Counted from the first letter of the stretch, positions 34,601 through 48,284 are shown. The stretch is 64,000 bases of DNA from Fasciola hepatica (GCA_948099385.1 CANUEZ040000020.1:11425501-11489500), one strand, 5' to 3'. A program made the numbers and translations. The notes: generated by a model from the sequence alone, not told the origin.

Positions 34601-34894
34601 CGTTTCTTATTTTATCGTTCCCTTGTTATTGTTGCCGGTCTTCGAATGAAAGATTTTGTTATTTTGCTTAAATTTGCCGAAATTATATCACGACCCAGTG
34701 GTATATCTCACCTTACTCTGATCGATTTCATTACCGAGAACCAGGTTTCCTCCTGAGGCAGATTTTTACTAGTATTTCTTCATCGACTACGCAGGCGTCT
34801 AACTCGAAGCGTGACTTCCTCATCCACCAGGTGCACATATAAGTTGTTCTACTCCCGGACAAACTGTCCTTACATATTTTTTACTTATATACTT
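34601..34894. other. Spacer between LINE fragment and SINE family 2
   Basis: No feature recognised. Confidence 0.35.
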
Positions 34895-35135
34895 GCACAT
34901 GAGTGAAATGAGAGGGATATACCCTATAGCTACAAAGGTCCACTGCTCTATTAGTGATAACCGGCAGCCAGATCCAGAGATTTAGATTATAGAATCACAT
35001 AAGTCCCCTTTATGCGACGATCCGGACGACAGTGGACTACCTTCTACCACCGAAGTGACCGACGGTGGCGAGGAATTGAACCTGCTACCTCCGGCGTAAT
35101 AATCAAACTCTCTAAACCATTCGACCACCACCGGC
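34895..35135 (-). mobile_element. SINE family 2 with tRNA-like head
   Basis: On the minus strand, 35134-35061 looks tRNA-like. It has a box A-like tggtcgaatgg, a box B ggttcaattcc and acceptor-stem halves cggtgg (35127-35132 region) and ccaccg (35063-35068). The rest of the element (34895-35060) matches the blocks inside the CR1-like copies D and J. This copy shows the head that those lack. It is more likely a SINE than a working tRNA gene, because no clean anticodon arm was found. Confidence 0.65.
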
Positions 35136-38100
35136 AACACATTGCTGAAGACTGGTAAACTCAATAAAGCTCTATTTTATCTCTTTTTTGCTATCATTCC
35201 TTTGTTATCGCTACTTGAAACAAGTGATGCATGGCCATCAAGTGAAATGAAGAATGTACCGATGGTCATTTTGCCAAAATTTTCGTTCTTTGGAATGGGA
35301 TCCATGTTGTGAATTGAAACTGAATTGAAACTGACAGTTTGTATCATGGTAAAAGCTTGACCATGGATAATCGAGAAAAAGACATTATTCCCCCCATTCA
35401 GTTTCTGTGACATACGGGAATTTTTCAAAGACGGTATCAGAACTGTCTTACTTCGCTTGCTTGAGAAATTAATGATTCGCACGATATACTCATCTCCAAG
35501 CTAGGCCAAACTAGAATACAATCGAATCTATAACCCGCCCATTGGAAATCGGTTCATCGTCTGTCCCTAGATTTTTGTTAGCTACCAACTTCGGAGCGCA
35601 TTTGCACTGCACGCGAAAAGAATGAGCCAATGAGAAATTGGCGGGTTGACCAACTCGTCTCCCTTTCCCACAACCAAACATCTGTGGCCGCTCTGCACCC
35701 ACGCACTAACGCACACCAGGATAGGTGGACTACATACCATTACCACAGTGGTTGTGGTTGCTTGAAAAATGTGGTCTGGTCCCGACCGGGGACACAAAGG
35801 CGCAATCACCTCGATGAAAGCAAACCGGTCAATGGACCGGGAACTGTAGTCAAGTGCGGCCGTGTATAAGTGCGTTCGTGCCCAAAATGATGTTGGTAGA
35901 TGTGATCTCGTCCACAGGATGATGGTGTTCGGTGGGTCAACGGTAGTAGATGGAAAATTCACCTTCTCTTTTGTGTGTACGTCCATCTGTGTGTACCTTC
36001 CAAGTGATATGGACGACCGATCTATCTAAGCCTTTGGTGCTCAATAACCACACGGACAGACGGTATACAGGGAAACTCGGTGTGTGGAGCTGGCTGAAAG
36101 AGAGGGACAGAGAATGGAAGGAACATGGAGTCGGTCTTGGTAGAAAAGAAACACGGAGTGGGTTTTGTGTGGCTTCCGGCAATATGCTAGACCAGAACAT
36201 CGGAATAGCAAATTCAGGCAAGGGGGAAGGAATGATGTTGAAAGGAGTCTACATGTGGCGGTAATTGTAACCTACTTGTCTGCTTGTGGTCCAGCTACCA
36301 GAGAACAGCCGACAAACACGCACGTTCAAAATGAAACGCAACCTCGAGGTAGTGGTTGGTTGGTTGCCTCTCTCATTCTTTTGCGAGTGTTCGACTGTCT
36401 ACCTTCCAGTTCTGCTTACCCTTGTTCATCTTGCCCGATCTGGTGCTCGTTCACTACATGTGTCGTGGTCGACTGGGGTTGCCAACCGAATCGGTGTCAT
36501 CTTTTCCCCGGTAGTTGATACCTAACGTCTAACCAGTTGGTTGGACAACTAACATCAACCGATCACTGAGGTGAGTACTACTTGTCACATTTCTTCATCA
36601 TGATGATATGCATTTCACCACTGATATTTTCCACGCAACTGTTTCCAAATCATGAATCAGATCTGTAGACTTATCAAATGCAGGTATGAAGATGAAAACA
36701 CGAAAAATTGCGTAGATGTGCGAGATCGGCTTTGAGTTTCTTGAGACAGGCATTATTGGTTGGTCTCTTTGCAATTTAGTAGCAAGTCGAGAACCGAATA
36801 TAGGACGGATTCGATAGCACCACAGGAAGAGGATAGCTGACCGAAATTGCGATGAATGAGGAGCCATGGTTGTAGGGGATAGTCTTCTACATTGTTCCAC
36901 TGGTAATGTCGATAAAATTCTTAATTTATGTATGAGATAGAATACTGTATTATGCTGTCTGACACAACGCTAAAAACAGCCGACAATTTCATTGTATTCA
37001 TTAACCAGTTTCAAAGGAAGAAGCATATTAAAAGAGTTCTTTTTATTACCGTAATCTCGGTGTCGTCATCCGTGTTTACTGCTATTCTACTGAGAATATA
37101 CTGAGGTTCTAATACATCAGCGGGCTCGAGACCCCTCGAGGTTGATGACATTTAACATTTGCGTCACTGCAGCATTTGTTGAAATCTAACAATCCAAGCT
37201 TCATCCAAAATTTGCTACTGATAAACGATGTTTGATTGCCAAAGAAGCCTGTGGTGAAATGGGGCCGTGCTAAATCACCCATGATGCAATGAAATCTGAG
37301 ACCTCGATCGAACAAGAAAGGTAACTATGTGCATATTTGTATCGTTCTTACCGGCTGCACAAAGCAATCCTGCAGGACGTGATTTTGTTCACTCACAATA
37401 CCGAAGAAGGCCGATTTGGAGTAATCCTGTCTACCTGCCCCAAAGGGTTTGCTTCGAAGAAGGGTATGACAAGTATTCACTCACATAAAATGTCGAATTT
37501 TCGAATTAAGTGCGATGTTCCCCTCAATATCCCCTCCGATCGATTACTGAAACGCTAACTGTGCACATGCGTAAAAAAACATGCATGATAGCTACCAATC
37601 TTGAAGATTCTTTTAGAGTTACTATCATAACACATGGTCAGCAAAGTTTCCAGTCCGTTTCATTCTGCGCGTAATTGCATAAAAGCGGCCCAGATTTCAA
37701 ATGTTTGTTGTTGCTGATTAGCTTTGTGAGCAATTTTAAGGCGAAAGTCAGTTAAGTATTGCGTGCATAGTTTTACCCAACAGCCCGAACGGGAACAGAC
37801 ACGTTCTTGACCTTTCGTATTATCCGTTGAATATAAACTACTTCCAGAACCCCTTTGTCCCTGATTCTAAAACTAAACTGAGGTGATAATACTGCGATGC
37901 TATCAATTTCGTATCAAAACTATGCTCTTTCATTGTAGATGTGCGGATAACTTGAACAAATCCAAAACATTTTCAAATTTAAAACGGTCCCGTCTTTTCG
38001 CGTTTTCTTTTCAAACCGAATTTTATGCCCCTACGTTTCTTTCTGCTGTCTAAACACAGTAGAAACCAAGACATCCTTCTTCAAAAACAGCGGATCAGAG

Positions 38101-40100
38101 TTTGCGCTGAGGTTTTCCACTTTCCAGTTCCTCTTCTGTTAGCCACCGATATGATGACGAGTAATCTGATTTTGTTATTGTTTTGTCATTAGTAGCATCA
38201 CTTTATGGAAGTTTACCCCAGGGCACTAGTTGTAATCAGTCGACATGGTGGTTATAATCAAAACAAATTTTTGCCGTTTGAATAGTTCCTATAAGAAGTA
38301 TGATAGCGAAGGAAGTGTCATTTTTATTGTTTTTGTTTGTATCACGTATAAGAACTCGGACAAGTGAACAAAAATCACAGGTCAGTAGGTTGTTTCGACG
38401 GTGTTATTTATTTTGTTCTTCTTACTCGTTTTCACAAAGAAATAGTTTTGAAAAACAATGAGGAAGAAGCGAAACAAAATATGAAACCTTTTTGTATAAA
38501 TTGTCACGTGGCGTACAACTGAAGGATATGGAAACGGGAATTTTTCTACAACTTAAATAACGATACGGTGAATGTGTTTTTGAAGGACACGAAAAAATGG
38601 GGGAGAGAAGAAATTTCGCGAAACAACAATCGTCGCAAAAGACGAGAATCGGTCACTAGGTTGTTTCCAGCAAGAACTGAACAAGCATGATTTGTGTGGG
38701 TAAAATATTCCAATTCTGATTTACCGTGAGCTATTCTTGAAGTAATTATGGTGCTGTTTGCCTGGTACATGTTCTGAATTGCATTTACCTGTATGTAGTG
38801 CAAGACTAAAAGTAGAGCTTTGATTCACAAATATGCAGAAACCCTCGGCCAACGCTGTGCATGTAAGTATGGATAAGAATTATGTAAACTGCGTTGAACA
38901 GAACGATAAAAAGCATGAGTGACTCCCTTTTAATTTCCAACGCTTAATGGAAGTAAATTTTTTGCAGTTGAGTTATTAGTCAGAGTGGAATTCTACTTCG
39001 CGGTTGAAATTCCGTTTCGTGAAACTATCAGTGTTAGGACTAAAGACAATACACTCACGGGTACTCTGTCACTATGAAAGATAGTATTGATGATATTCTG
39101 AAATAACAGGGGACCAAAACGCGATGATTCAGGTTTTTTAATGTATAAGCTATCCAAATTGTCCTTCAGTTTCTCCTCTCCAATGAATTTTTTCAACGGA
39201 AGCCTTTAGCAGTGAAAACTAACATAACTGATAAGAATCAACAAATCGGTCAAATTGAGTTTGTTATTCATTCCATTCGTTGGAAGAATTTTCCGGTTCA
39301 CAAATGGGCTACAGGCAAACGGATCAGGTCACAAGGATGTCAATAATATTCTCCTACATTCAGACACAAAGCTCAACAAACTTCCCCTGAAAAATTTCAC
39401 TCTACTTCGGGAATTTATTTTCAAAGCTTCGATTAATAAAATGGTCCCAAGAAGCCTGTGACTGATATGGATGTTTTTTTGAATCTAGTTGAACGGATTT
39501 TCATGTATCTACTTTTAAATCTGTGAGCAGTATTCTTTTCCGTCTACGCTGGTATTTTATGTCAAATGAATAAATCCCCATTTTAAGCATTCGGTTGCAG
39601 TTGTGTTTACCACACACTGTTGCCTTTGTTTATCGTGAAATTTGTGTCATACACATCAAGGGGGTTTAGTTCCAGGCTGAAACAATCCCAACCAGATCGA
39701 TCGTTTGCGTGTAATGGAAGACCAGGTAATTGTAGTAATGTGTTGAAGTGCAAGGATTTTCCGTTTCTTCTTATACCCCATAGTATTCGTTTATTTTGAG
39801 CAGCTGGTCGCCGGATTTCGGCCTGAATTACTTCCAACGAACCCAACCATACCATTACTGGTAGGCTTGACGCACCTAGGCTACATAGCTTATTTTTTGA
39901 AACTGCAAACACTTTGACCAACATTGCTGTAGTTGAATACTCTCAGTATGACCGTTCATGGTAAACTTGATCCCAGTTCTGCTGACGCACTATCTGCACA
40001 CATTCTGGTCTCGCAGTAAGCTCTGCCTTCATTTCAGTAATTCTCGTCCAACCGTCGTCTTCCTCTCAGTGTGTGTGTGCGCGTGCGTCTATCCAGCTCG
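35136..40100. other. 5 kb without recognisable genes, upstream of gene 2
   Basis: Short ORFs on both strands, none with a known motif. The last 100 bases hold T/C-rich and GT-rich sequence just before the gene 2 start codon. The promoter and any 5' untranslated exons could not be located. Confidence 0.4.
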
Positions 40101-40259
40101 ATGCCAACCACTTGCGGATTTCCCAATTGTCGGTTTCGCTCTCGTTATCGGGGCACCGAGGACAACCGACATTTCTACCGAGTTCCCAAAAAACCGGCCA
40201 TATTACGTAAGAGATGGCTGGAAGCAATCGGTCGAACCGAAGAAACAATAGTCAGCCAG
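40101..40259 (+). CDS. ctbp-1: Gene 2 (THAP-CtBP fusion), exon 1: THAP domain N-terminal part
   Basis: ATG at 40101 starts MPTTCGFPNCRFRSRY, followed by RHFYRVPKKP near codons 25-34 and RWLEAIGRTEE near codons 39-49. This is the N-terminal part of a THAP-type C2CH zinc finger (the Cys pair is C5 and C10, and the conserved Trp lies in RWLEA). The family binds specific DNA. The M-P-x-x-C start is the usual THAP start. The donor gtatgg begins at 40260 and the exon ends in phase 0. The domain is completed by exon 2. The sequence is close to the THAP domain of C. elegans CTBP-1 as I remember it. Confidence 0.9.
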
Positions 40260-40637
40260 GTATGGAAAAATTAACTCCCGCAGCACATGTGATTATTTTG
40301 TTTAAGTAATATGGAACTTTTAATCTTGCGTCATCCGTTTTACGAGACGCGGTTTTTTCTTCTTTCTCAGCAGTTAATTTTGTGTTTGATATCAATGAGT
40401 AAGTAAATAGCTGTTGATAGCCTTCGCACCACAGTAAAAGGGGTTATATTTGTTATGCTAGAGCATTAGTATTTACCACCGAGGATTTCCGTCTTAACAA
40501 TCTGCCTGATTGATTCATGAATTATAGCCCAATCATTGTATCAGATTTGGCTGCTGCCATTGGCTTGCGGTATGATAATTTGGGGTAAGACTGCACGTCG
40601 TAAGCACTGGATTGGTCGGTAGGTGTGTGTGTGTGTC

Positions 40638-40681
40638 AGAGAGAGAGAGAGAGGGAGAGAGAGAGAGAGAGAGAGAGAGGG

Positions 40682-40764
<83 letters not shown>
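40638..40764. repeat. (GA)n polypurine microsatellite
   Basis: About 60 GA units with a few G insertions, preceded by (GT)7 at 40623-40636. It lies in intron 1 of gene 2. ORFs called in it are artefacts. Confidence 0.95.
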
Positions 40765-40766
<2 letters not shown>

Positions 40767-41051
40767 GTACCGTGGTTTATTCCCCACTGTGGGGAAATCT
40801 ACGTTTGTAAGCCAAATGATCTACCATTAAAAATCTTGAAAATGGCTTCAATACGCATGACTGCTGGGGCTAGTTAACAAAGCTCCTTCAGAAATACTGA
40901 TACTGTGAGCAGCCTTTTCAATGTTCTAGAGACCACCTTGAAGATAGTGCTTTATTCATCTTTTTGTGGCATTTTCAACTACTCCTTGGTTTTCTGCCCT
41001 CATCCGTAGTATTTTGTCACCTAATTGACCCCACTAGTCAGTAGTTCAGAC

Positions 41052-41054
<3 letters not shown>

Positions 41055-41104
<50 letters not shown>
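41055..41104. repeat. (TA)n microsatellite
   Basis: About 25 TA units in intron 1 of gene 2, with no SINE body recognised next to it. Confidence 0.95.
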
Positions 41105-41106
<2 letters not shown>

Positions 41107-42054
41107 CTTCTTCTGTACAGTCAGTATTCGACGAGCCCTGTGTTTGACTACACTATTTGGAGTATACTGACGCTAATCTTTCGGATTTCGAAACTGATCA
41201 TAATATTCTCCCCATCAGTTTGCATTTCTTACCGTTTTGCTGCATCATTTTTTCCCCGAATTTATTAACTGGACTTCAGCTACGATATCCTCAGTCATTC
41301 CCTGATCAGTACTTACAACGAATTGATTTTACTTTTAGTAAGCTCAATGCGGGACACCTCCTCGGGTGTTTGTACGTGTTCGATCTGCAACGATTTAGAA
41401 AGAAAACTCGATGAGCCGGAGCTCAGCAAGTTTGTACGTAAGCCCCGTTGCTTACACCAGAGAAGATGGGAATGATGATTTATGTCTGAGGGTCACACTT
41501 TTGTTCAAAAATAATTCTATATGCAGCATTGTGGACAAAAGAGGCTGTTCAGATCAGAAACGTGGTCGATAACAATTATCAAAAACAAAGTAGTAAAGGT
41601 CCAATGCAAAAGAACCTATTTGCCTCGTTGATGAATCTCAAAGAAATAAGCTCACTACTAATCACTCTGAGGAAGCCCATTGAACCTTATTACCAGTTCA
41701 CGGGCAAGTCATTTTATCTCTAATTCCTTTTTAAAAGAGGCTACAAAAATCTCGCGACATTCATATCAGAACTGTGACTTGAAAATCCTTTCCGTGAAGA
41801 TATTAAGAATTCTTTGTTCCTTCAGTTAAAACATAAAGCAGCGTGATCTCTCTGTTGATCTCAGATTCAAAAGTGAAGTCAATTAACTGTAAAATATCAA
41901 GAACAAATAAATTCATCGTCTGTCGCGTCAGTACCGTAAGGATTCATAACAAAGTTTCACTCAGTGAGTATCATTTTAAACTCCGAAAGTAATTTAATTC
42001 CAAGTTGCATTTTAAATCACTACTTTGTGTGTGAATCTTTCACTTCCGCTCCAG

Positions 42055-43654
42055 CTTCGGGTGTGCAGTGGGCATTTTCATGGCGGTGAAAAGCGTGAAG
42101 GAGACATCCCAGTGGCCGACCCGACGGTGGATGAGCTGATTCGCATCGAACTGCCACCCAAACCACCTCGACTGCCTAGTTCTGGAATGGGACATCGATT
42201 TGGCGTTCGCGGAACAGGCAGTACACGCGGATCTCATTCTCAAGCGGCCAAAGTCAAAATGTCTCTCTTTCGGCCGGGAATGTTGAACTGTTTTTCGAAA
42301 GAGGCTCACCCATTGCTAAGCCATATACACAAGTCCAAATCCGGATCAGTTTCATCAACGCCAAGCTTTCACTCCCAACCATCTGTTCTCACAACACGAG
42401 CTAAGTGGTTCTCAGAAGCTTCAGAAAAAACTCGGAAAGCAACGGGTATTTCTCATATTTCCTCGAGAAAACGGGACCGCGAGCTTGCCGACACGTTTAC
42501 GCCACCTTTTCAACTACTAAATTTCTCACAAATGAAACATTCTGGGGAGAGAACTCCACAGGTTTCATTTCCCATCACCCTCCCATCATCCGATTCGGCT
42601 CCATTTTCCCTGGAAACTTCGCGCACGAATTTGAACTTTACCGGTCTTGGAGTTCCTCTAGGCTCTGATATGCACAAATCATTGTCTCCTACCGACTGGC
42701 GACAGCAGCAGCAGACACAACAACAACTATCTGTACCACTGTCGTCAACATTACAACAACCAACTCCGCCAGCCCCCATTATTACCAATTTATTTTCCGC
42801 TTTTTCCAGTCCACACAATCCGAGGAGGTTCGCACCTGATCTACCAATGAAATCATCGATGGACTATTCAGCGCATCATTCAGCCACGTTGTTCAAACAA
42901 CATTCTGGTGACTACCAAATGGATGCACCCGGCACGATGACCTCTCAGTTTGAAACCTGTGAAGCTTCATCCACACTTGCTCACTCAACTCCACTTATAC
43001 ACACGTTTACAAATTTGTTAAGCAGTGGGTTGGACATCCACTATTACAGTCAAATCTTATCAGCCATGTTTCATCCATCACTTGTTTCAAACCCGTTGTC
43101 CTCAAGCTGCACAGGCGTGAAGGAAAAGCCAGACCAGCTACCAGTTGAGCCCAGCCAATGGCCTATGGCCTGGTCATCTGCTTACACCACCAAACCGACT
43201 AGTGTGAAAGGTCCATCCATCAAGAACTCAAACTCTGTCACGAACACCTTGTTTATGCCACGTGTGAGTGTATCCGACTCAACAGCTCCCGCACTCAGCA
43301 CATCGCGTCTCGATGAGCGTTTGTTTTGTCCAGAATCACTGCTTTATCAGACTGAACCAAACCAAGCTAAACTGCTCAATCTGTGCGTGCGTTCCGCCAC
43401 AAATCATTTGGGAGACGGGCCGGGGCTGACTAGACCGACTTATCTGAATCAGACCAAGCGAAGTCCTTACCCTACAGGCATTGGGAGTCCAAAAATCAAA
43501 CCGAATGAAGAGAACATGCATTCGCAAGTTATAACGCCCTTTTTACCAGTCGAGTCACCGTCAACTGCAGTAGTGGGTAAAATTCTGACAGATGATCAAA
43601 AGCTATCTACGTACTGGAGCGGGCACACTTCTATTGGACAAAAATGCCATTTGA
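42055..43654 (+). CDS. ctbp-1: Gene 2, exon 2: end of THAP domain plus long Ser/Pro/Gln-rich linker
   Basis: After the acceptor ctccag (ending at 42054) the frame opens with LRVCSGHFHGGEKREGD, completing the THAP C2CH finger (Cys and His of VCSGHF). IPVADP and IELPPKPP follow. The rest, about 500 residues, is low complexity and rich in Ser, Thr, Pro and Gln, with a Gln run (QQQQTQQQ) near codon 225 and no recognised domain; it is probably disordered. The 1.6-kb frame has no stop. I end it at 43654 (donor gtgagt) in phase 1, because exon 3 fits that phase. The ORF would otherwise read on to 43740. Confidence 0.85.
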
Positions 43655-46600
43655 GTGAGTTCCACTATGCTTCATCACAGAAGCTTGTATTCACCCATTT
43701 TCGTTTTATTTTCTTGAATCACACGGCTAATAAAAACTAATCAATGTGAGGCAATCAACTGAAGTAGATTTTGATTCTATTTTTGGCTGGTTCTAACCCA
43801 GGTCTCTCCTTAAGCCAGCGGAGACATAGTCATACTATCCGGAACATAAGCAGATCATATAGAGCGCTATGGGACTGTTCTCATAGTGAAAACAAGTTAC
43901 TGATTGACTGAAGCTAAAAAGATCGTAAAGTTCTAAACGGAACTGGTATGCACGGTAGTTGATATTCAGTTCCTTGTGAATGTACCTGTGAACTCATATT
44001 ATTGAACTAGTAAGGTTGGTCTTGGCTTATGCTTTGCATTCGACGAGGGACCTTCTATCCACGATTGTCTAAGTTAAATTTAGGACTTCCGTTTGAACAG
44101 GTCTTATACTTGATGTTGCATCTAAAGTACTACGTACAAAGTCCACTGAACTAGTAGTTTCCCTCAGTTGAATAAAAACTAGTCGATCACTCTGTTGATC
44201 AGTACTGGCAGAATAGTGAACAGATGGACGGGTCCGATTTCTTCCCAATGATCCCCCCACCTGAAATCAATCTCAGTTTGTACAGGAGGGCATTCCGATA
44301 AAAATTGCCCTGGCTTCACTTCCGCGCACCCCACTTTTATAAGCTTCTTAGCTATTCTCTATAATAGTCCTCACGTACGAAATTACGGGCAGCGCAAACA
44401 AAAATCATACACGTGGGGATAGCGCACAGTTCGCAACAATATTTTCATGTTTTGATTAGCCCTAACGTATTCTTGCCCCAACAGTCCTGTATTTTGCTAA
44501 GCATTCGTTGCTATGAGAGGAAGCAGAAACGGGACGGCTATTCCGAGACGAATTGTTGTCACGAATGAGAACCTCACAAATGCGCACATTTTGTGCATGG
44601 TCTTGTACAGAAGAGGAGTCAAAAATATTGGTTGATTTTGACCGGAACAACCTCTTTAAGCGGTTTTGAATATTTACACCTTGTCCTAGATCATCAGTTC
44701 ACTTTTTATTCACACAATAAACACACAGTTGTGTTACATGTGCAACTATGAACAGAAGAGCATGCAGATTGTCTGTTCACATCAGGTCTGTAGTTTGACC
44801 AAATCAAAACAACGTCGACTGCTGTTAGTACAGAAATGTATCAATGATTTATTTTTAGCCCATAGGATTGGCACACCGTGGTGAATTATGGGAAACGGAG
44901 TGCATAATACAGACTGCTTTTGTCACGCCCTACGCTTTCATCCACAGACGAGTTCCCTGTGCGGGTAGGGAGACACTCTCCACCCTAATGAAACAGCATA
45001 CAACAAACAACATTTTCATATAACAAAAGTGTCCGCATCTGCATCTTTGAAGAAAATTGAACTATAAAATAAAAATATGGATTGTGAATTGTACCCGTTT
45101 TTTATTTTGTCTCAATTTTCTGTAATCTGGTGGGTTTTTCGTGCATCTGAGCTGTATTCCCGTAATTCGTGATATAACTAAGCTTTTGTGATGTATTAGG
45201 ACGTTCGTCGCCTCGCAAATTTTTCAGCTATTTCAGGGACCTCCACAACTGAAACGAAATTTCCTTTAACAATTTCACATCCATGGACCTGCATATCTTT
45301 CGCAAAATGCTTACCTTTTCTCTGCTGTTCTCCTCTGCTTATTCTTTCATGAACAATTAATATAAATTACTACTTACTGTTTGTTTCACCTTTCGTGGCT
45401 CACCTTTGAGGTTCCTTTATGTTGTGTGTAAGTAGAGTGAGCATTCATAGGATTCGGTCTATTAAGGTAAACAGTAAAGTGAGTTATTGTGTCTGGTTCT
45501 GTTATGTAATGCTCACAATATCAGTAATTTACTGGTTATCGCTGAAAATTTAGGTTCAGGCTGAATCAAATTATAAAACAACGACTTTTTTGTTCCGTAC
45601 AAGTCTTAGGAGATAGTCTCGGAAACGTCGCTAATTGGGAATGTCTGCAGCTTTTCGCAGTAAATTGGGATGGTATGCCGAAATATCGTTGCTGTCCATA
45701 GTGAAACAGCTTATCTTCTATAAGGACAGAATCCACAAAAATTGTCTGCTCATTCGCTATCGGTAACGGGAAGTTCAAGCGGTACGGTTACATCATCGTT
45801 CATTTTACTTTTTGTCTAAATAAATGATATATATATATATATATCCAAATGATTTTTGTAAACTTTATCAAGTCAATTTTTTCCTATTGGGAGTAAAATT
45901 TTACTGTGGAAAGTATTCAGTCCTTTTGAAATGTTATCTGATTTTGGATAGAGAAGCTCCTGTCTATCTCAGATCTCTAGCGTGAAAGTACCGAACGGTA
46001 AAATGGATTCTATAGACTGACTATTCAGGAAGCTCAGACCTTCACCAGTACGATTTTCTTTCAATTTGTACAAATCGTTATTCGAGGAGGATTAAGCTGT
46101 ATGAAAAACAGTTTTGTTTGAAATTTACTTAAGTCACTGAAATGACTAATGTTATGAACTTTTACGTACAAGTAATGAGAGCGTTTAGTTTCTAAAATAT
46201 TGTGTTATTTCTATTCTTGTTAACTTCAACTGAATAGTAAAGAGAAGGAGTGGCACAGACACTTAAATGTTTCGTTGACTCAGAATGGGATTACAGGAAC
46301 GATCTGTCTGTGTATGATACAGCTACCGAGTGATATACTTAAAACACGTGCACGGTTTCACTGGTATTGATATCCATACTGATATTCCCCACGAACTGAT
46401 TCGTTTTAACGCAGCGGAAATGAGTTGTGCTATTTATTATTCTGAGAATGAATAAGCTTTGATAGGTAGAGTGCACTAAAAATCCACTGTCATTAGATAG
46501 ATAAGATCACGACTAACATACACTTTGGCCACATCCATGGTAAAACTATCACTTAACAAATGTAATAGGCAGGTTTTTTGTTGAGAGGAACTGAAATTAA

Positions 46601-48132
46601 AGATCACAGCCATTTGTTACCAGATTTATCGAAAAAAATTCGAATGGATACAGATCAGCTGTAATTGTCTTGTACGGCCAGGAGAAACGATGCTGTTTAC
46701 AAGATTGTTTTACACATTTCCAACATACTAGATATACGGAAAGAGAATTAGCAGGAATAAGTGGGTTTCTTCTAGGGTTTTATCACTCCTTTATTTCTTT
46801 AATCAGTATACTTGTACTATTTTGTTTCGTGCTTGTGCACGGGTGCTGTTCGTTTCTGTTCGGTTCTTCTAGTCAATAACCTTGCACTTTTGTGCTCTAC
46901 TTTTGGGCGCTACCTTGCAGCATCCTGTAGTCAGGAAGAAAACAAATAGAAGCATCAGCATCAAGCAAACATAAAAGTCATAAACGCAGCTAAACAGACA
47001 AAGAAAAAAAAACTGAAATGCAACTGTCCCATTGGGAGCACTACCTAGCCATGTCATTTAATATGTCCAACCATCTGCTGGGCGGATCTTGTGAACACCA
47101 ACTCAGAAACCTAACAGTTATGGTTGGGCCATGTCGTCGGCTGGTCATACCAACCTAACCTATGACCATTACCCTTCTCGGAAAATCACGTATATCTAAG
47201 AAGTCCATTTGTGAGCATGCGTAAAATGGGTCCAAACACCGTCACCTGTTTAGATTCAGTGCTTGCTCTAGTGACTGACCTGTGCACCCCAATACCTTGG
47301 GCCTACCTTCAACATAGTTGATACAGTTTGTCCATCTTATTATGGAAATGATGTGAAAAGATCGATGCTAAAAAACCAACTGCCTAGGCACACATTCAAC
47401 CTAAAACGGCAGCTTAACTAAGCCACGTAAACTGATGAACCTAACCAGGGTAGTGTGTACTTGACCCTGGGCTGCACTGAAAGGGTTATGCATTCCATAG
47501 GCGCGAAGAATTAGCACACTACTACGGATAATCGGCCAACATGACCCGGGGACATGGACAGAACAGACATGATGACCGTTGGAGACTGTCAATCACCAGT
47601 GCGTCCAGGGACGTATGGTTTTGGACCTAGTACCTTGGGGCTGATAAAGTAATATACCACTCCACTACCGCTGATTGGAATGAACCCATCTGCGGCGAAT
47701 GTGCTGTATCTGAATATTTGAAACGCTGAACAAATACACGTCTTTTTCTGGGCTATTTTTATCCCTAAATTTATTTTCTCGTACTTCGTGTTTTTACTCA
47801 TTTCATTTATTATACAATAGTGATACACGGTTTCCGTAGGGGGGGGGGTCACGGCTAAATCGGATTTATCGAAAAACGTGGTGACTTGTGCTGTCAAAAT
47901 TTCAACCCGGAGACCCCGGGGTTCAAGTTTCGTCGTAATGTTGTGGTTGTGCCGAACAAATGAGGTCACCAGTTTATCTCGTAGGAAGTCCCTGGATAGA
48001 CCAGTTTTCCGGGGATTTCATCTCTAACAGTTTTATGCTAAGAAAATGCACCATTTAATGTAGCACTGAAGGTAAATTTATAGACTTACACTGTTATCAG
48101 AATACATCAGTCTTTTCTGTCTCTGTGTTTAG
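43655..48132 (+). other. Gene 2 intron 2
   Basis: A 4.5-kb intron, AT-rich with a small (TA)n at 45829-45844. A possible decayed LINE C-terminus (QLWLGHV-like) lies near 47110-47140, but the match is too short to annotate. No coding exon was recognised. Confidence 0.5.
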
Positions 48133-48284
48133 TTGAACCCAATGTGACCAAACATCAGCGTTTGAACAACTCTGAATCGGCCGTTCTATTTCTGGGCCAC
48201 TCGGATGCAGACGTGGAAAAAACCGTTTTACAAGATTGTTTCCAAGTTTACCACCTCAGTGATTTGGAGCAGATAAAAACCGGG
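48133..48284 (+). CDS. ctbp-1: Gene 2, exon 3: start of CtBP-like dehydrogenase fold
   Basis: The acceptor tgtttag ends at 48132. Two bases complete the codon left by exon 2, giving an Ile, then EPNVTKHQRLNNSES. AVLFLGHSDADVEKTVLQDC follows, then FQVYHLSDLEQIKTG. This matches the first beta strand and helix of CtBP (typically VALLDGRDCxVExxxLKDxAxV). The donor gtaagt begins at 48285 and the exon ends in phase 0. It adjoins exon 4 by a 0.7-kb intron. Identity is by pattern and by phase, not by database search. Confidence 0.8.

Larger units (their letters stand above)
40260..42054 (+). other. Gene 2 intron 1
   Basis: A 1.8-kb intron with a long (GA)n tract (40638-40764) and a (TA)n tract (41055-41104). 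No other feature. Confidence 0.6.

Noticed and set aside
40533..40830. Repeated ORFs of Arg-Glu or Ser-Leu over the (GA)n tract
   Set aside because: Products of translating a microsatellite in different frames.
43655..43740. Read-through of gene 2 exon 2 to the stop at 43740 as the natural C-terminus
   Set aside because: Possible as an alternative end, but the gtgagt donor at 43655 gives exact phase agreement with the CtBP-like exon 3, which better explains the downstream exons.
47090..47180. QLWLGHV-like string suggesting a LINE C-terminus
   Set aside because: Only a single short motif; the surrounding frame has stops and no second family signature.
47589..47969. Minus-strand ORF of 126 codons in gene 2 intron 2
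   Set aside because: No motif recognised; lies in intron sequence with box B-like strings that are too weak to call a SINE.
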